Shown: positions 17,404 to 26,966 of the stretch, one piece after another
How positions within the stretch are numbered: position 1 is the stretch's first letter
Layout: every line of letters starts with the position of its first letter
Source of the DNA: Desulfobacteraceae bacterium
GTDB taxonomy: Bacteria; Desulfobacterota; Desulfobacteria; Desulfobacterales; Desulfosalsimonadaceae
NCBI GenBank assembly: GCA_021737565.1
Contig: JAIPDS010000010.1
Span: 1-45,678, forward strand
Reading direction: 5' to 3'
Length of the DNA: 45,678 nt
Program-made: the position numbers and the translations under genes
The notes under the pieces: model-generated
The model's database searches: none
Told to the model about the DNA's origin: nothing
What the model saw: only the letters and a program-made list of their open reading frames with translations

Positions 17404-17522
17404 ATTCTGATGCTTCCTTTCAGAGGGCATGCTTTCCGAGTTAGACCCGGCATTCAGTCCCGCCGGCCACCCCAGCCGTCTGGCTGACTGCCGAATAAAT
17501 TAACCAGAAATTTAAACTACTG

Positions 17523-17551
17523 CCTTTATTACGGAAGATCCGATTTGTCAA
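17523..17551 (-). promoter_or_regulatory. Putative rnf operon promoter
   Basis: On the minus strand, a perfect TTGACA (17546-17551) is followed after 17 bases by TAAAGG (17523-17528, three of six). It lies between the ftsZ stop codon and the cytochrome gene and would give a leader of about 110 bases. The weak -10 suggests activator dependence or a false match. No terminator was seen after ftsZ, so read-through from the dcw operon is also possible. Confidence 0.35.
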
Positions 17552-17578
17552 GCATTTTAAACAAAACATTTTTCCCTG

Positions 17579-18805
17579 CTAATCGGCCTTTCTGCGGAGA
17601 AATGTCGGCACGTCTAACATATCAAGATCAAAATAATCATCCATGCTGCTGCCGGTCTTTTTTTTGCCCTTGTCACCTTCTGACTCCTTTTGCTCTGCCT
17701 GCTTCTGCTTAACCCGCCAGAAGGTCGGCTGGTTAAGATTTTTCTCGTATTCCCTGTCCTCGTTTGTATAATCACGGACCACGCCGCGCTTGACCTCCTT
17801 TAGTTGGCGTACGGACTTTCCGGGAAGCTGCATGTTTTCGTCGTCTTCCTCCCCGATTCCGGTGGCTATGACCGTAATGCGCATTTCATCGCCAAGGTTG
17901 TCGTCCATGGCCGTGCCCCAGATGATCTCCACATCGTCGTCTCCGATTTCATTATAGATCCGCTCCGAAGCCTCGATAGCCTCCTCCATTGTCAGCTCAG
18001 AGTTGCTGGTGATATTCATGAGCACGCCCTTGGCCCCGGAAATGGAATTGTCCTCCAAAAGGGGATGAGATATGGCTTTTTCCGCCGCCTCAATGGCCCG
18101 GTTGTCCCCGCTGGAAATTCCTATGCCCATTATGGCCATGCCTGACTTGGACATTATGGTCTTTACATCGGCAAAATCAAGGTTGATCAACCCGGGATGC
18201 ATTATAAGGTCCGTAATCCCCTTTACAGAATGATGCAGGATTTCGTCGGCCATTTTAAACATTTCGATGAGGGTGGCGTTCTTTTTGGCAAGCCCCCGCA
18301 ACCGGTCATTGGGAATGGTAATCACGGTGTCGGCCACCTCCTTTAATTTGGTGACACCGTCTTCTGCCTGTTTGCTTCGCTTTCTGGCCTCAAACTTAAA
18401 CGGCTTTGTAACCACGGCTACAGTGAGCGCCCCGAGCTCCTTGCAGATTTCGGCGATCACCGGTGCAGCGCCTGTGCCGGTGCCCCCGCCCAGCCCGGCT
18501 GCTATGAAAACCATGTGGCTGTCTCTTAAGGCCTCCCGCAGGAGATCGGCGGACTCAAGGGCTGCGTCCCGGCCGACGTTCGGGTCCGCACCCGCGCCCA
18601 GACCTTGGGTCAACTGTTCGCCGAGCTGAATTTTCGTGTTTGCCTTGGCATGCGCCAGGGCCTGGGCGTCGGTGTTGGCCACGATGAACTTCACCCCTTT
18701 TAAATTGGAGTCTATCATGTTGTTTACGGCATTTCCCCCGCCGCCGCCGATTCCGATAACTTTGATTTTTGCGGATTTTTCATTATCCACATAGGTAAAA
18801 TCCAT
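17579..18805 (-). CDS. ftsZ: Cell division protein FtsZ
   Basis: A 408-residue tubulin-like GTPase that polymerises into the division ring. The tubulin signature GGGTGTG is at 106-112, the N-terminal GIGGGGGNAV loop at 18-27, and the synergy-loop region (NLDFADVKTIM) is intact. The variable linker leads to the conserved tail LDVPTFLRRKAD that binds FtsA. The start at 18805 is chosen because AAGGAGG lies five bases upstream; a start eight codons earlier would place that site inside the gene. It is the last gene of the dcw cluster, 43 bases after ftsA. Confidence 0.97.
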   Translation of the reverse strand: MDFTYVDNEKSAKIKVIGIGGGGGNAVNNMIDSNLKGVKFIVANTDAQALAHAKANTKIQLGEQLTQGLGAGADPNVGRDAALESADLLREALRDSHMVFIAAGLGGGTGTGAAPVIAEICKELGALTVAVVTKPFKFEARKRSKQAEDGVTKLKEVADTVITIPNDRLRGLAKKNATLIEMFKMADEILHHSVKGITDLIMHPGLINLDFADVKTIMSKSGMAIMGIGISSGDNRAIEAAEKAISHPLLEDNSISGAKGVLMNITSNSELTMEEAIEASERIYNEIGDDDVEIIWGTAMDDNLGDEMRITVIATGIGEEDDENMQLPGKSVRQLKEVKRGVVRDYTNEDREYEKNLNQPTFWRVKQKQAEQKESEGDKGKKKTGSSMDDYFDLDMLDVPTFLRRKAD

Positions 18806-18848
18806 CTTTGCCTCCTTATTATTATTCATTAAAAGTTCGAGCCCGTTT

Positions 18849-20075
18849 TTATATCACTTCATCAAACCACCGTTTCATGCGGTTTATGATCCTGTGAAAT
18901 ATATTTGTGTCCCTTATCCTGAACTTTTTGCGTTCCTCGTCTCTTGCCCCGTACAGCACCAGCCCGACCCCGGTGGCATACATGGGGTTGTTGACCACGT
19001 CAACCAGGCCGCTGATGCCATGAGGTACGCCCCTTCTGACCGGGACTTCAAATACGGATTCAGCCACCTCGCATATCCCGTCGAGAAGAGAGGCGCCGCC
19101 GGTAAGTACAATCCCCGAGGCTATCTCTTCATTCATGTTGGAACGGTTTATTTCACGCCTGATCAGGGCGAATATCTCCTCGACCCTGGGCTCCAGGATT
19201 TCGGACAGAATCTGCCTGGGAAGCTTTCTTCCCTTGCGGCTGCCTATATCGGGCAGGTCAATGGTCTCTCCGCTTTTGACCCGGTCCGAGGCACACGTTC
19301 CGTGCTCCTTTTTTATGCGTTCGGCCTCTGCCATGGGCACTCTCAGGCCGACGGAAATATCGTTTGTCATGTTGTTGCCGCCAAGAGAAAGTACGAAGGT
19401 GTGGCGAATTGTATTTCCGGAAAATACCGCCAGGTCGGTAGTCCCTCCGCCAAGGTCGATAAGTCCCGTACCCACCTCCCGCTCCTCAGGCGTAAGAACC
19501 GATTCGCAGGAGGCAATGGGCTCAAGGATAATGTCGCATACGTCCAGTCCTGCCTGATTGGCGCACTTGACAATGTTCTGTGCAGATGTCACAGCGCCTG
19601 TAACTATGTGAATCCTGGCCTCAAGCCGTACCCCGGCCATCCCCGCCGGGTTCTGGATTCCAGCTTCGCCGTCTATTATAAATTCCTGGGGCAGCACATG
19701 TATTACTTCCCGGTCCATGGGAATCGCCACGGCACGGGCTGCCTCTATGACGCGGTTTACATCGGACTGGCTGATTTCATTTCCTTTTATGGCTATCACA
19801 CCGTGACTGTTGAACCCGGTTATATGACCCCCTGCAATGCCCGCATACACGGATGAAATTTCGCACCCCGCCATAAGTTCAGCGTCCTGAACCGCCTTTT
19901 TGATGGAATCCACCGTTGAATCTATGTTTACAACAACGCCTTTGCGCAAGCCTATGGAAGGGTGACTTCCGATGCCGATGATATTAACTTTTCCGCCGGA
20001 GACCTCGGCAACCACCGTGCATATCTTAGTGGTCCCGATATCCAGGCCTACGACGATTTCTTCCTGGTCTTTCAC
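18849..20075 (-). CDS. ftsA: Cell division protein FtsA
   Basis: A 408-residue actin-like ATPase that tethers FtsZ to the membrane. The first phosphate motif VGLDIGTTKIC is at 8-18, a second (GLIDLGGGTTDLAVF) near 205, and the C-terminus ends in an amphipathic stretch (FHRIINRMKRWFDEVI) serving as membrane targeting helix. It starts with GTG, six bases after AAGGAGG. The stop of ftsQ is one base away from this start. Length is normal for the family. Confidence 0.96.
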   Translation of the reverse strand: MKDQEEIVVGLDIGTTKICTVVAEVSGGKVNIIGIGSHPSIGLRKGVVVNIDSTVDSIKKAVQDAELMAGCEISSVYAGIAGGHITGFNSHGVIAIKGNEISQSDVNRVIEAARAVAIPMDREVIHVLPQEFIIDGEAGIQNPAGMAGVRLEARIHIVTGAVTSAQNIVKCANQAGLDVCDIILEPIASCESVLTPEEREVGTGLIDLGGGTTDLAVFSGNTIRHTFVLSLGGNNMTNDISVGLRVPMAEAERIKKEHGTCASDRVKSGETIDLPDIGSRKGRKLPRQILSEILEPRVEEIFALIRREINRSNMNEEIASGIVLTGGASLLDGICEVAESVFEVPVRRGVPHGISGLVDVVNNPMYATGVGLVLYGARDEERKKFRIRDTNIFHRIINRMKRWFDEVI

Positions 20076-20076
20076 C

Positions 20077-20946
20077 TCAGGCCTCCTTTTGCCGTCTGGT
20101 TAAGTTTGCTTGATCCTTGGCCGGTTTTGCCACTATCCGATCCCTGTATCTCAGGTCGATTTCCTCAAAACCGGCGACTCCCCTACGCTCCAGATAGGAA
20201 AAAAGTTTTGACAAACGTGTGTATTTGCTTTCATATTCCCCAAAACCCAGATGAATTTTTCTGGCCGGATATTGCCCGGTTATAACTGTAAGACCAAGCT
20301 CGGGATCCGCCTGTATCTCTACGATGCTTTCATAAGGCAGGACGGCATGGTCCTTCATGCCGCGGTTAAGCACAAACATCACTGATTCGGACATCCGCGT
20401 TTTCCCGTTGACGTCATCTTTCCAGTGCTGGTATTTTGCCCCGGAGATTACCGGAAGATTCCGGAACTGTTCCCGGTCGGTTTCCTTGAAAATTTGACCC
20501 TCCGCATTTACCAGAAAACTCCTGCCCAGTTCGATAACAGCCACGGGCGTATGCTCATAAATTTTTATCCTGAAGATATCGGGAAACTCTCTTCTGATTT
20601 CGGCCCCGGCCACCCACGGAAGAGCAAGCATTCTCTTTCTGGCCGCAGCCAGATTAACTGAAAGAATGTTGATTCCCTCCGATATTTTTGCCGCCCTTAA
20701 AGCCTGCTCCCTGTCAAGCCTTTTAAGACCGGAAACTTCAATCTTTTCTGCGCTGAAATATTCCCACTGGGTAATCCAGTCATAACCGAAGATAAACACC
20801 AGGCTCATTACCGCGATGGCAGTCGCAACTGAAAAAAATTTCAAAAACACCACGGGCCATCGGGCCGTCGTTGCCCGGGGCTGCCCCTCGGCTTTTCTGT
20901 ATCGATTCTCCCGAAATTTTTTGCTGCTCACCTTATTATTCACCAA
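20077..20946 (-). CDS. ftsQ: Cell division protein FtsQ
   Basis: A 289-residue bitopic membrane protein: a basic cytoplasmic N-terminus, one helix (about 33-56), then a POTRA domain beginning at FSAEKIEVSGLKRLDREQAL, and the FtsQ/DivIB beta domain with YESIVEIQADPELGLTVI. It connects early and late division proteins in the periplasm. The start overlaps the murB stop by 11 bases and is non-ATG: TTG at 20946 (GGAG ten bases upstream) or GTG at 20943. Either choice changes the protein by one residue. Confidence 0.92.
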   Translation of the reverse strand: MVNNKVSSKKFRENRYRKAEGQPRATTARWPVVFLKFFSVATAIAVMSLVFIFGYDWITQWEYFSAEKIEVSGLKRLDREQALRAAKISEGINILSVNLAAARKRMLALPWVAGAEIRREFPDIFRIKIYEHTPVAVIELGRSFLVNAEGQIFKETDREQFRNLPVISGAKYQHWKDDVNGKTRMSESVMFVLNRGMKDHAVLPYESIVEIQADPELGLTVITGQYPARKIHLGFGEYESKYTRLSKLFSYLERRGVAGFEEIDLRYRDRIVAKPAKDQANLTRRQKEA

Positions 20947-21880
20947 TGATTTTTATCTCCGGCTCAAGTTCCACCCCATGCGCCTTAAGCACCTTCTGTC
21001 TGACCGTATCCGTGAGGCGCAATATATCCGAGGCGCTCGCCCTGCCAAGGTTTACGATAAAATTGGCGTGCACCTCGGAAACCTGTGCATCCCCTATCTG
21101 AAGACCTTTCAGCCCGGCCTGATCTATTAGTTTTCCCGCAGGTATTTGCGGGGAAGGATTCTTAAACACGCATCCGGCCGAAAGCCCTGTAGGCTGACTT
21201 TGCCTGCGCCATGCCTGCAGGGATTCTGCTTCTGCGCTCTGATCCCGGTCTCCGGCCGGTTCAAGTTCAAACCTCCCCGCCAGTATGATCGGCGCGCGCC
21301 CCCCTTCTGTTATTATGGAATCATCCCATACCAGGCCCCGGTAGTCGAAGCAAACCCGGCTGCCATGGACCGTCCCCGGTTTGTCAGGCACGTAAAGCAC
21401 GTCTATCCCCGCAAGGACCGACTCCATCGTCCCCAGTCCCGTACCTGCATTCATGATTACAGCCCCTCCCACGGTGCCGGGAATTCCAAGCGCAAAATTC
21501 ATGCCCGCCAGGTTGTTTTCAAGCGCATACCTGCACAATGCGCTCAGCCGGGCCCCGGCCCCCGCATGAACAAGCACGGAATCCCGCCCGGTTTTTTCCG
21601 CTTTAATTTTTGAAAAACCCTGCTTCAGAGAAATCACCACGCCCCGGATTCCGGAATCTTTGACCAGCAGATTGGTCCCGCCGCCCAGCACAAACCAGTC
21701 AACACCCGAATCCTCAAGCATTACCATAAGATCGATCAATTGCCGGCTATCTGCCGGAGCCGCCAAAGCATCGGCCGGCCCCCCAACCTTAAACGAGGTG
21801 TGCGCGGCCATTGGCACGTCAAAGCCGACCCTTTCACCCAGAAGTTCGGCAAGCATTTTTTTAAACCCGCTGGTAAGCAC
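20936..21880 (-). CDS. murB: UDP-N-acetylenolpyruvoylglucosamine reductase MurB
   Basis: A 314-residue FAD enzyme that reduces enolpyruvyl-UDP-GlcNAc to UDP-MurNAc with NADPH. Seen are the FAD-binding FVLGGGTNLLV (63-73), the GIPGTVGGAVIMNAG segment (132-146), and AGCVFKNP at 235-242. In the last motif the proton-donating serine of E. coli MurB is a cysteine (Cys237), a substitution found in other short-form MurB proteins. The start is GTG with GGAG eight bases before it; an ATG eight codons in is a weaker alternative. It lies 15 bases after murC. Confidence 0.95.
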   Translation of the reverse strand: MLTSGFKKMLAELLGERVGFDVPMAAHTSFKVGGPADALAAPADSRQLIDLMVMLEDSGVDWFVLGGGTNLLVKDSGIRGVVISLKQGFSKIKAEKTGRDSVLVHAGAGARLSALCRYALENNLAGMNFALGIPGTVGGAVIMNAGTGLGTMESVLAGIDVLYVPDKPGTVHGSRVCFDYRGLVWDDSIITEGGRAPIILAGRFELEPAGDRDQSAEAESLQAWRRQSQPTGLSAGCVFKNPSPQIPAGKLIDQAGLKGLQIGDAQVSEVHANFIVNLGRASASDILRLTDTVRQKVLKAHGVELEPEIKIIGE

Positions 21881-21895
21881 GGCGTATACTCCGTT

Positions 21896-23284
21896 CTATG
21901 GAAGTTCTTCTGTCCGGCCAAGCCGGTCGCTCAAAGCGTCTCCCACCTGCCAGACGTTTCCGGCGCCCAGGGTCAGAACTATATCTCCTTTTTCCAGGAT
22001 CTGCTCAAGGCGCCCCAGCACCGATTCCATGTCATCTGCCGCATAGGCCCGTTTATGCCCGTGGGCACGAATTGCGCCGCAAAGCGCATGATGGTCAACT
22101 CCCTGAATTTCATTCTCATTTGCTGCATATATCGGCATCACCACCAGGATGTCAGACTGATAAAAAGACCTTGCAAACCTGTCAAACAGCGCTTTTGTCC
22201 GGGAGTAGCGATGCGGCTGGAAAACCACCACCAGGCGGCGGTTTGGCCAGCTTGTCTGGATTGCCTCCAGAGTGGCTTTGATCTCGGTGGGATGATGCCC
22301 GTAGTCGTCGACTATCTTGATCCCGTTGATCTCGGCTTTGACCTCCAGGCGACGCTGCACGCCCGCGAGATTCTCGAGTGCCGCGCGCATTGTATCAAAC
22401 GGAATCTCAAGCTCATGGCCCACTGCAATCGCCCCAAGAGCATTGGCTATATTGTGCCTGCCGGGCAGGTTAAGTGTTACCTCCCCCAGGCGCCGCCCCC
22501 TGTAATAGACTGAAAACCGACTTTTTTCCCCGTTAAAAGTCACGGCCGCGGCCTGGAAATCGGCCTGGGCTGACAGGCCGTAGGTAATGCACCTTTTCTT
22601 TATGCCGGGTATAAGGTCCTGGACATGCTCGTTGTCCAGGCACAATACAGCCAGGCCGTAAAAGGGGAGCCGGTCAATAAACTCGAGGAAGACTTGTTTT
22701 ATCTGCTCAAGATCCCTGTAGAAATCCAGATGCTCAAGGTCGATATTAGTGATCACTGAAATGGTGGGGGAAAATTTTAAAAACGAGCCGTCGCTTTCAT
22801 CAGCCTCTGCCACTATAAAATCCCCCCTGCCCAAAACCGCGTTGCTGCCTATACTTTTAAGCTTGCCACCTATAACAACTGTTGGATCAAGACCGCCTGC
22901 TTCAAGTACGCCTGCCAGCATCGATGTTGTGGAAGTTTTTCCATGGGCTCCCGCCACCGCCACGCTGTATTTGAGGCGCATGAGTTCGGCCAGCATCTCA
23001 GCTCTTGGAATAACCGGAATTGATGCTGCCTGTGCGGCACTGACTTCGACATTATCATGTTTTACGGCTGATGAAGTCACCACTACATCCGTACCCTTGA
23101 TATTTTCCGGACTGTGGCCGATAAAAATTTTTCCTCCAAGACTCTGCAGGCGGCGGGTTGAGTCCGAGCCTGAAATGTCGGAACCTGAAACTCTGTAGCC
23201 AAGGTTAAGCAGCAGTTCGGCAATCCCGCTCATCCCTATCCCGCCTATGCCGACAAAATGTATGTGATATTGCTTGCGATACAT
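21896..23284 (-). CDS. murC: UDP-N-acetylmuramate--L-alanine ligase MurC
   Basis: A 462-residue Mur ligase that adds L-alanine to UDP-MurNAc using ATP. An N-terminal Rossmann motif GIGGIGMSGIAEL is near 11-23, the ATP P-loop AHGKTSTTSML near 108, EADESDGSF near 166, and DDYGHHPTEI near 330, all typical of MurC. The ATG at 23284 has GGGAG five bases before it; a TTG five codons earlier is unlikely. It follows murG by 25 bases. Confidence 0.96.
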   Translation of the reverse strand: MYRKQYHIHFVGIGGIGMSGIAELLLNLGYRVSGSDISGSDSTRRLQSLGGKIFIGHSPENIKGTDVVVTSSAVKHDNVEVSAAQAASIPVIPRAEMLAELMRLKYSVAVAGAHGKTSTTSMLAGVLEAGGLDPTVVIGGKLKSIGSNAVLGRGDFIVAEADESDGSFLKFSPTISVITNIDLEHLDFYRDLEQIKQVFLEFIDRLPFYGLAVLCLDNEHVQDLIPGIKKRCITYGLSAQADFQAAAVTFNGEKSRFSVYYRGRRLGEVTLNLPGRHNIANALGAIAVGHELEIPFDTMRAALENLAGVQRRLEVKAEINGIKIVDDYGHHPTEIKATLEAIQTSWPNRRLVVVFQPHRYSRTKALFDRFARSFYQSDILVVMPIYAANENEIQGVDHHALCGAIRAHGHKRAYAADDMESVLGRLEQILEKGDIVLTLGAGNVWQVGDALSDRLGRTEELP

Positions 23285-23309
23285 TAAATCTCCCGTCAAC
23301 CGTCCCTTG

Positions 23310-24479
23310 CTATTTCTTTGCCGGAACAGCGGCCGTTATTTGATCCAGTATAACGGATGCGGAGTCCGGCATCCCCGCGGCAGCGGCAGAAGCCTTCAGT
23401 TTCTCAAATTCTGCCGGATCCGCCCGGTATGCCTCAAAACGCCCGGCAAGCACGCCTCCGCTTAAGTTTCTTTCATCTATTATTTCCGCTGCCCCGGCAG
23501 CCGCCAGCCCCTCTGCATTGGCCGCCTGGTGATCGTCTGCGGCATGAGGAAACGGTATAAACAATGCCGGAAGCCCAACGGCCGCGATTTCAGCCACAGT
23601 GGAGGCCCCGGCCCGGCATACTGCAAGATCCGCTGATTCATAAAGAGAAGCCATATCATTGAAAAACGATGCTACGGTTGCATTCACGCCCATGGACTCA
23701 TATGCCCGCCGCACATATTGCTCGTCTTTTGCTCCGGTCTGGTGAATTACCTTGAAATTCCGAGTATTTTCAATGCGGGAAAACGCCTCTGTCACAGCCG
23801 TGTTAATACTGTGGGCTCCCTGGCTTCCGCCGAGCACCAGGATCGTAAAAGGCTCTTCATTCCCTCTCTGCCGACTTTTTATCCCGGCCCGCAAGCATCC
23901 GCGGATCCCGGCCCGTACCGGATTGCCGGTATAAACTATTTTATCTGCCCTGCAGCCCATATCCGTGTCCTCAAACGATACAAACACCTTGTCGGCAAAC
24001 CCGGACAGCCACTTGTTCGTTATTCCGGCAATGCGGTTCTGTTCATGAATAAACCGCGGAATGCCTTTCAAGCAGGCGCCAATAACCACCGGCGCCGAGG
24101 AATAGGCGCCCATGCCCAGCACAGCATCAGGTGAAAATTTGCGCAGCAGCCCCATGGACTGGAAAAGTCCCCTCGGCAATACCTTGAAAGCCGCCAGTTT
24201 ACGCCACAGGCTCATTCCCTTAAAGCCTGCCGCCGTGATTGCGGCTGTTTCAAACGGCTTTTCCTCAAGCACGGTCTTTTCCACCGGCCTTCCTGTCGTA
24301 ATAAAAAGCACCCTGGATTCAGGGGACCTACGCATAAGTTCTTCGGCAACCGCAATTCCCGGAAACAGATGCCCCCCTGTTCCGGCACCGGCAATCACCA
24401 GGTGCATGGGACGCACCGGCGGTGCATTTGCACCACATACTTCGGCTTTACCGGATTCAGAGTCGCCGTTGATGTTCAT
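23310..24479 (-). CDS. murG: Undecaprenyl-pyrophosphoryl-MurNAc GlcNAc transferase MurG
   Basis: A 389-residue peripheral membrane glycosyltransferase that makes lipid II from lipid I and UDP-GlcNAc. The glycine loop GAGTGGHLFPG lies at 31-41, a second loop LVLGGSQGAHSIN near 215, and the donor-site region CRAGASTVAEIAAVGLPALFIPFPHAADDHQ near 295-325. The start overlaps the ftsW stop (ATGA) and has GAGGGG upstream, so translation is coupled. This gives a 24-residue N-terminal extension before the usual start; the next ATG at 24407 lacks a ribosome site. Confidence 0.95.
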   Translation of the reverse strand: MNINGDSESGKAEVCGANAPPVRPMHLVIAGAGTGGHLFPGIAVAEELMRRSPESRVLFITTGRPVEKTVLEEKPFETAAITAAGFKGMSLWRKLAAFKVLPRGLFQSMGLLRKFSPDAVLGMGAYSSAPVVIGACLKGIPRFIHEQNRIAGITNKWLSGFADKVFVSFEDTDMGCRADKIVYTGNPVRAGIRGCLRAGIKSRQRGNEEPFTILVLGGSQGAHSINTAVTEAFSRIENTRNFKVIHQTGAKDEQYVRRAYESMGVNATVASFFNDMASLYESADLAVCRAGASTVAEIAAVGLPALFIPFPHAADDHQAANAEGLAAAGAAEIIDERNLSGGVLAGRFEAYRADPAEFEKLKASAAAAGMPDSASVILDQITAAVPAKK

Positions 24480-25597
24480 TTTCCCCTCGTGGTGCCTATG
24501 TTCATAAGTATGCCTATACACCCCAGGTTAAACACCAGGGAAGAGCCTCCGTAACTCAAAAACGGCAGAGTCAGGCCCTTTGTCGGCAACAGGCTAAGGT
24601 TCACACCCATGTTTACAAGAGCCTGCATGGCTATGGAGACCGTAATGCCGAATGCCAGCAAAGAGCCGAAGCAGTCCCTGGCAGTGGCGGCAATTCTCAT
24701 ACCCCTTAAAAGTAAGACAATGTAGAGCCCGATAACCAGAAGCACCCAGATCAGTCCGCCTTCTTCGCCGAGAACCGAAAAGATAAAATCCGTGTGAGGT
24801 GCCGGCAAATAAAACAGTTTCTGATACCCCTCGCCAAAACCCTTGCCGAAAATGCCCCCCGAGCCGAAAGCCATCAGGGAATGAATAATCTGGTATCCGT
24901 CCTCCAGTGGATATTTCCACGGGTCAAGAAATGTCATGTAGCGCTTGAGCCTGTAATCCGCGGAAATCAGAAGCCATAAGGCCGCGGGCAAAATCAGAAT
25001 CATGGCTGATGTAAGATGCAGCAGAGGAACCCTGCCGGCAAACATTATGATCCAGGCCAGCATCCATAGCAGGGCCACCGTGCCGAAATCGGGCTGAAGC
25101 AGGATAAGGATAGTAAACATGCAAAGAACCAGAAAATGGGGCAGAAAACCTATGGACAAATCCGAAATCCTTCCCTGTTTCTTTGTCAGCGAATAGGCCA
25201 TAAACACGATTAACGCCAGCCTTGCAAATTCGGCCGGCTGGAAAGAAACCCCCATCATGCGCAGCCAGCGGGTCGCCCCTCCCGCGGAATGCCCGGCGCT
25301 GGTAAACAGAAGTGCGGAAAGCATAACCGCCGCGATAAAAAGCATCAAATAACTCAATTGCCTAAACACCCTGTACGGAATAAAGGCCAGGGCCAGCATG
25401 CCGGAAAACCCAAGGGCTGCGTGTAAGAGCTGCCTTGAGAAAAAATAGTATTCGTTTCCGTAATGGCGCAGGGCAATCTCGCTGCTGGCGCTGTAAACCA
25501 TTGCCAGGCCAATGCCCGTTAGCATCATCACGGCAAAAAGCAGCACCGGATCGGGAAATCCAGTTTTGTAATTATATGTTTCCCTGTTGTTTTCCAT
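24476..25597 (-). CDS. ftsW: Lipid II polymerase FtsW
   Basis: A 373-residue SEDS-family membrane protein with about ten helices, which polymerises lipid II at the septum together with its partner FtsI. Recognisable are LAMVYSASS at 25-33, RWLRMMGVSFQPAEFARLALIVFMA near 115, and the C-terminal NMGVNLSLLPTKGLTLPFLSYGGSS. The start at 25597 is the one that fits the family, 26 bases inside the murD 3' end; a longer frame reaching 25792 is an artefact of reading antisense to no known domain. It overlaps murG by four bases. Confidence 0.95.
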   Translation of the reverse strand: MENNRETYNYKTGFPDPVLLFAVMMLTGIGLAMVYSASSEIALRHYGNEYYFFSRQLLHAALGFSGMLALAFIPYRVFRQLSYLMLFIAAVMLSALLFTSAGHSAGGATRWLRMMGVSFQPAEFARLALIVFMAYSLTKKQGRISDLSIGFLPHFLVLCMFTILILLQPDFGTVALLWMLAWIIMFAGRVPLLHLTSAMILILPAALWLLISADYRLKRYMTFLDPWKYPLEDGYQIIHSLMAFGSGGIFGKGFGEGYQKLFYLPAPHTDFIFSVLGEEGGLIWVLLVIGLYIVLLLRGMRIAATARDCFGSLLAFGITVSIAMQALVNMGVNLSLLPTKGLTLPFLSYGGSSLVFNLGCIGILMNIGTTRGK

Positions 25598-26954
25598 CCC
25601 CGTCTTTTCCCAGGCTGTGGACCGCCCGCTGAAAGTCCTTGCCCCTGCTGGCATAGTTTTCATACATGTCAAAACTTGAACACGCCGGCGAAAGCAGAAC
25701 CGTGCCTCCGGCCGGCGCAAGCCCGGCCGCCTGTGCCACGGCATCATCCATTGATGCGGCCCGCCGGGTCTCAACAATTCCCCCGAGTTCACGGTCTATG
25801 CAATCCGCGGCTTCTCCCATTAAAACCATGGCCTTTACGCGGCGCTGAATTACTTGTGTCAAACCTTTGTAGCCGCCGCCCTTGTCCCTGCCGCCCAAAA
25901 TCAAAATCACCGGGGGGCGAAAAGCCTCAACCGCTCTTGCCACGGCATCCACATTTGTGGCCTTGGAATCGTCATAATAATCAACCCCATTTATACATGC
26001 CACCCACTGCATCCGGTGCGGGTCGGGAACAAATTCCCGGAGTCCCGCGGCGATACCCTCAAAAGAAGCCCCGGCAGAAAAGGCGGCAAGGGCGGCAGCC
26101 GCGGCGTTTTCAAGATTGTGCCTTCCGGGAGGGAAATTATCGCCGAATTCGATTCTTGCCCCGCCCCTGCCGGTGAAAAAAAGGTTTATTCCTTCGTCCT
26201 TAATCATGGCACCGCATTGCGCCGGTGCGCTGATGTTAAACAGGCACCTGCGGGCTCTTATATTTCTGGTAAGCTCCATAATCAGCTTGTCTTCGGCATT
26301 TAACACGGCAATGTCGTCTTCTGTCTGCCGCTCAAAAAGTTTTGCCTTGGCTTGGCCGTATGATCTTAAGTCCGGATACCTGTCGAGATGATCGGCTGTG
26401 ATATTTAAAAGCACCCCGACCGCCGGGTGAAAAGTTTCCGCGGTGTCGAGCTGAAAACTGCTGATCTCTGCCACCACCACGTCGGCCTCCTGGGCGCCGT
26501 CCGCATAGGATATCAGGGGGGTGCCCAGATTCCCCCCCACAAAAACCGACAGCCCGGATTTTTCAAGCATAAACCCGATCAGGCGAGTAACCGTTGATTT
26601 GCCGTTGGTTCCTGTTACGGCCACCACCGGGGTTGTTATAAACCGCGCAGTAAGCTCAATCTCCCCGATAACCGGAACCCCCGCCCTGCAGGCTGCCTCG
26701 ACCGGCGCGATCGTGTGAGGCACACCAGGACTTAAAACAACAAGATCCGCCTGTTCAAATGTTGGCGTCTCGTGTCTGCCCAGCTCAAGTTTTGCCCCGG
26801 CCTGCCGAAGCTTAACCTGAACCTCGGGCAGAATCTTTTCAGGGGCGCTGTCGGAAACCGTAACCTCGGCTTCGCGGCGAAGCAGGAAATACGCCAGTGC
26901 CAGCCCTGTTTTGCCAAGACCGGCCACTGTAATATGTTTTCCGTTCAGTTCCAT
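25572..26954 (-). CDS. murD: UDP-MurNAc-L-alanine--D-glutamate ligase MurD
   Basis: A 460-residue Mur ligase adding D-glutamate. The N-terminal domain has VAGLGKTGLALA at 10-21, the ATP loop TGTNGKSTVTRLIG at about 114, and YDDSKATNVDAVARAVEAF at about 325 followed by ILGGRDKGGGY and the C-terminal LLSPACSSFDMYENYASRGKDF, which are MurD hallmarks. It starts 12 bases after mraY ends and its 3' end overlaps ftsW. Confidence 0.96.
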   Translation of the reverse strand: MELNGKHITVAGLGKTGLALAYFLLRREAEVTVSDSAPEKILPEVQVKLRQAGAKLELGRHETPTFEQADLVVLSPGVPHTIAPVEAACRAGVPVIGEIELTARFITTPVVAVTGTNGKSTVTRLIGFMLEKSGLSVFVGGNLGTPLISYADGAQEADVVVAEISSFQLDTAETFHPAVGVLLNITADHLDRYPDLRSYGQAKAKLFERQTEDDIAVLNAEDKLIMELTRNIRARRCLFNISAPAQCGAMIKDEGINLFFTGRGGARIEFGDNFPPGRHNLENAAAAALAAFSAGASFEGIAAGLREFVPDPHRMQWVACINGVDYYDDSKATNVDAVARAVEAFRPPVILILGGRDKGGGYKGLTQVIQRRVKAMVLMGEAADCIDRELGGIVETRRAASMDDAVAQAAGLAPAGGTVLLSPACSSFDMYENYASRGKDFQRAVHSLGKDGDGKQQGNI

Positions 26955-26966
26955 TTACTTTTCCGC

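Noticed and set aside
18894-19856. A 320-codon open frame on the plus strand
   Set aside because: It lies entirely antisense to ftsA, whose motifs are unmistakable; the frame has no recognisable domain.
20936-21880. Cys237 in MurB as a loss of catalysis
   Set aside because: The Ser-to-Cys change at this position is tolerated and seen in other MurB proteins, so it is not evidence of a defect.
25598-25792. A 65-residue N-terminal extension of FtsW
   Set aside because: It is read out of frame across murD and is rich in Arg and Pro with no signal or helix; the start at 25597 fits the family.
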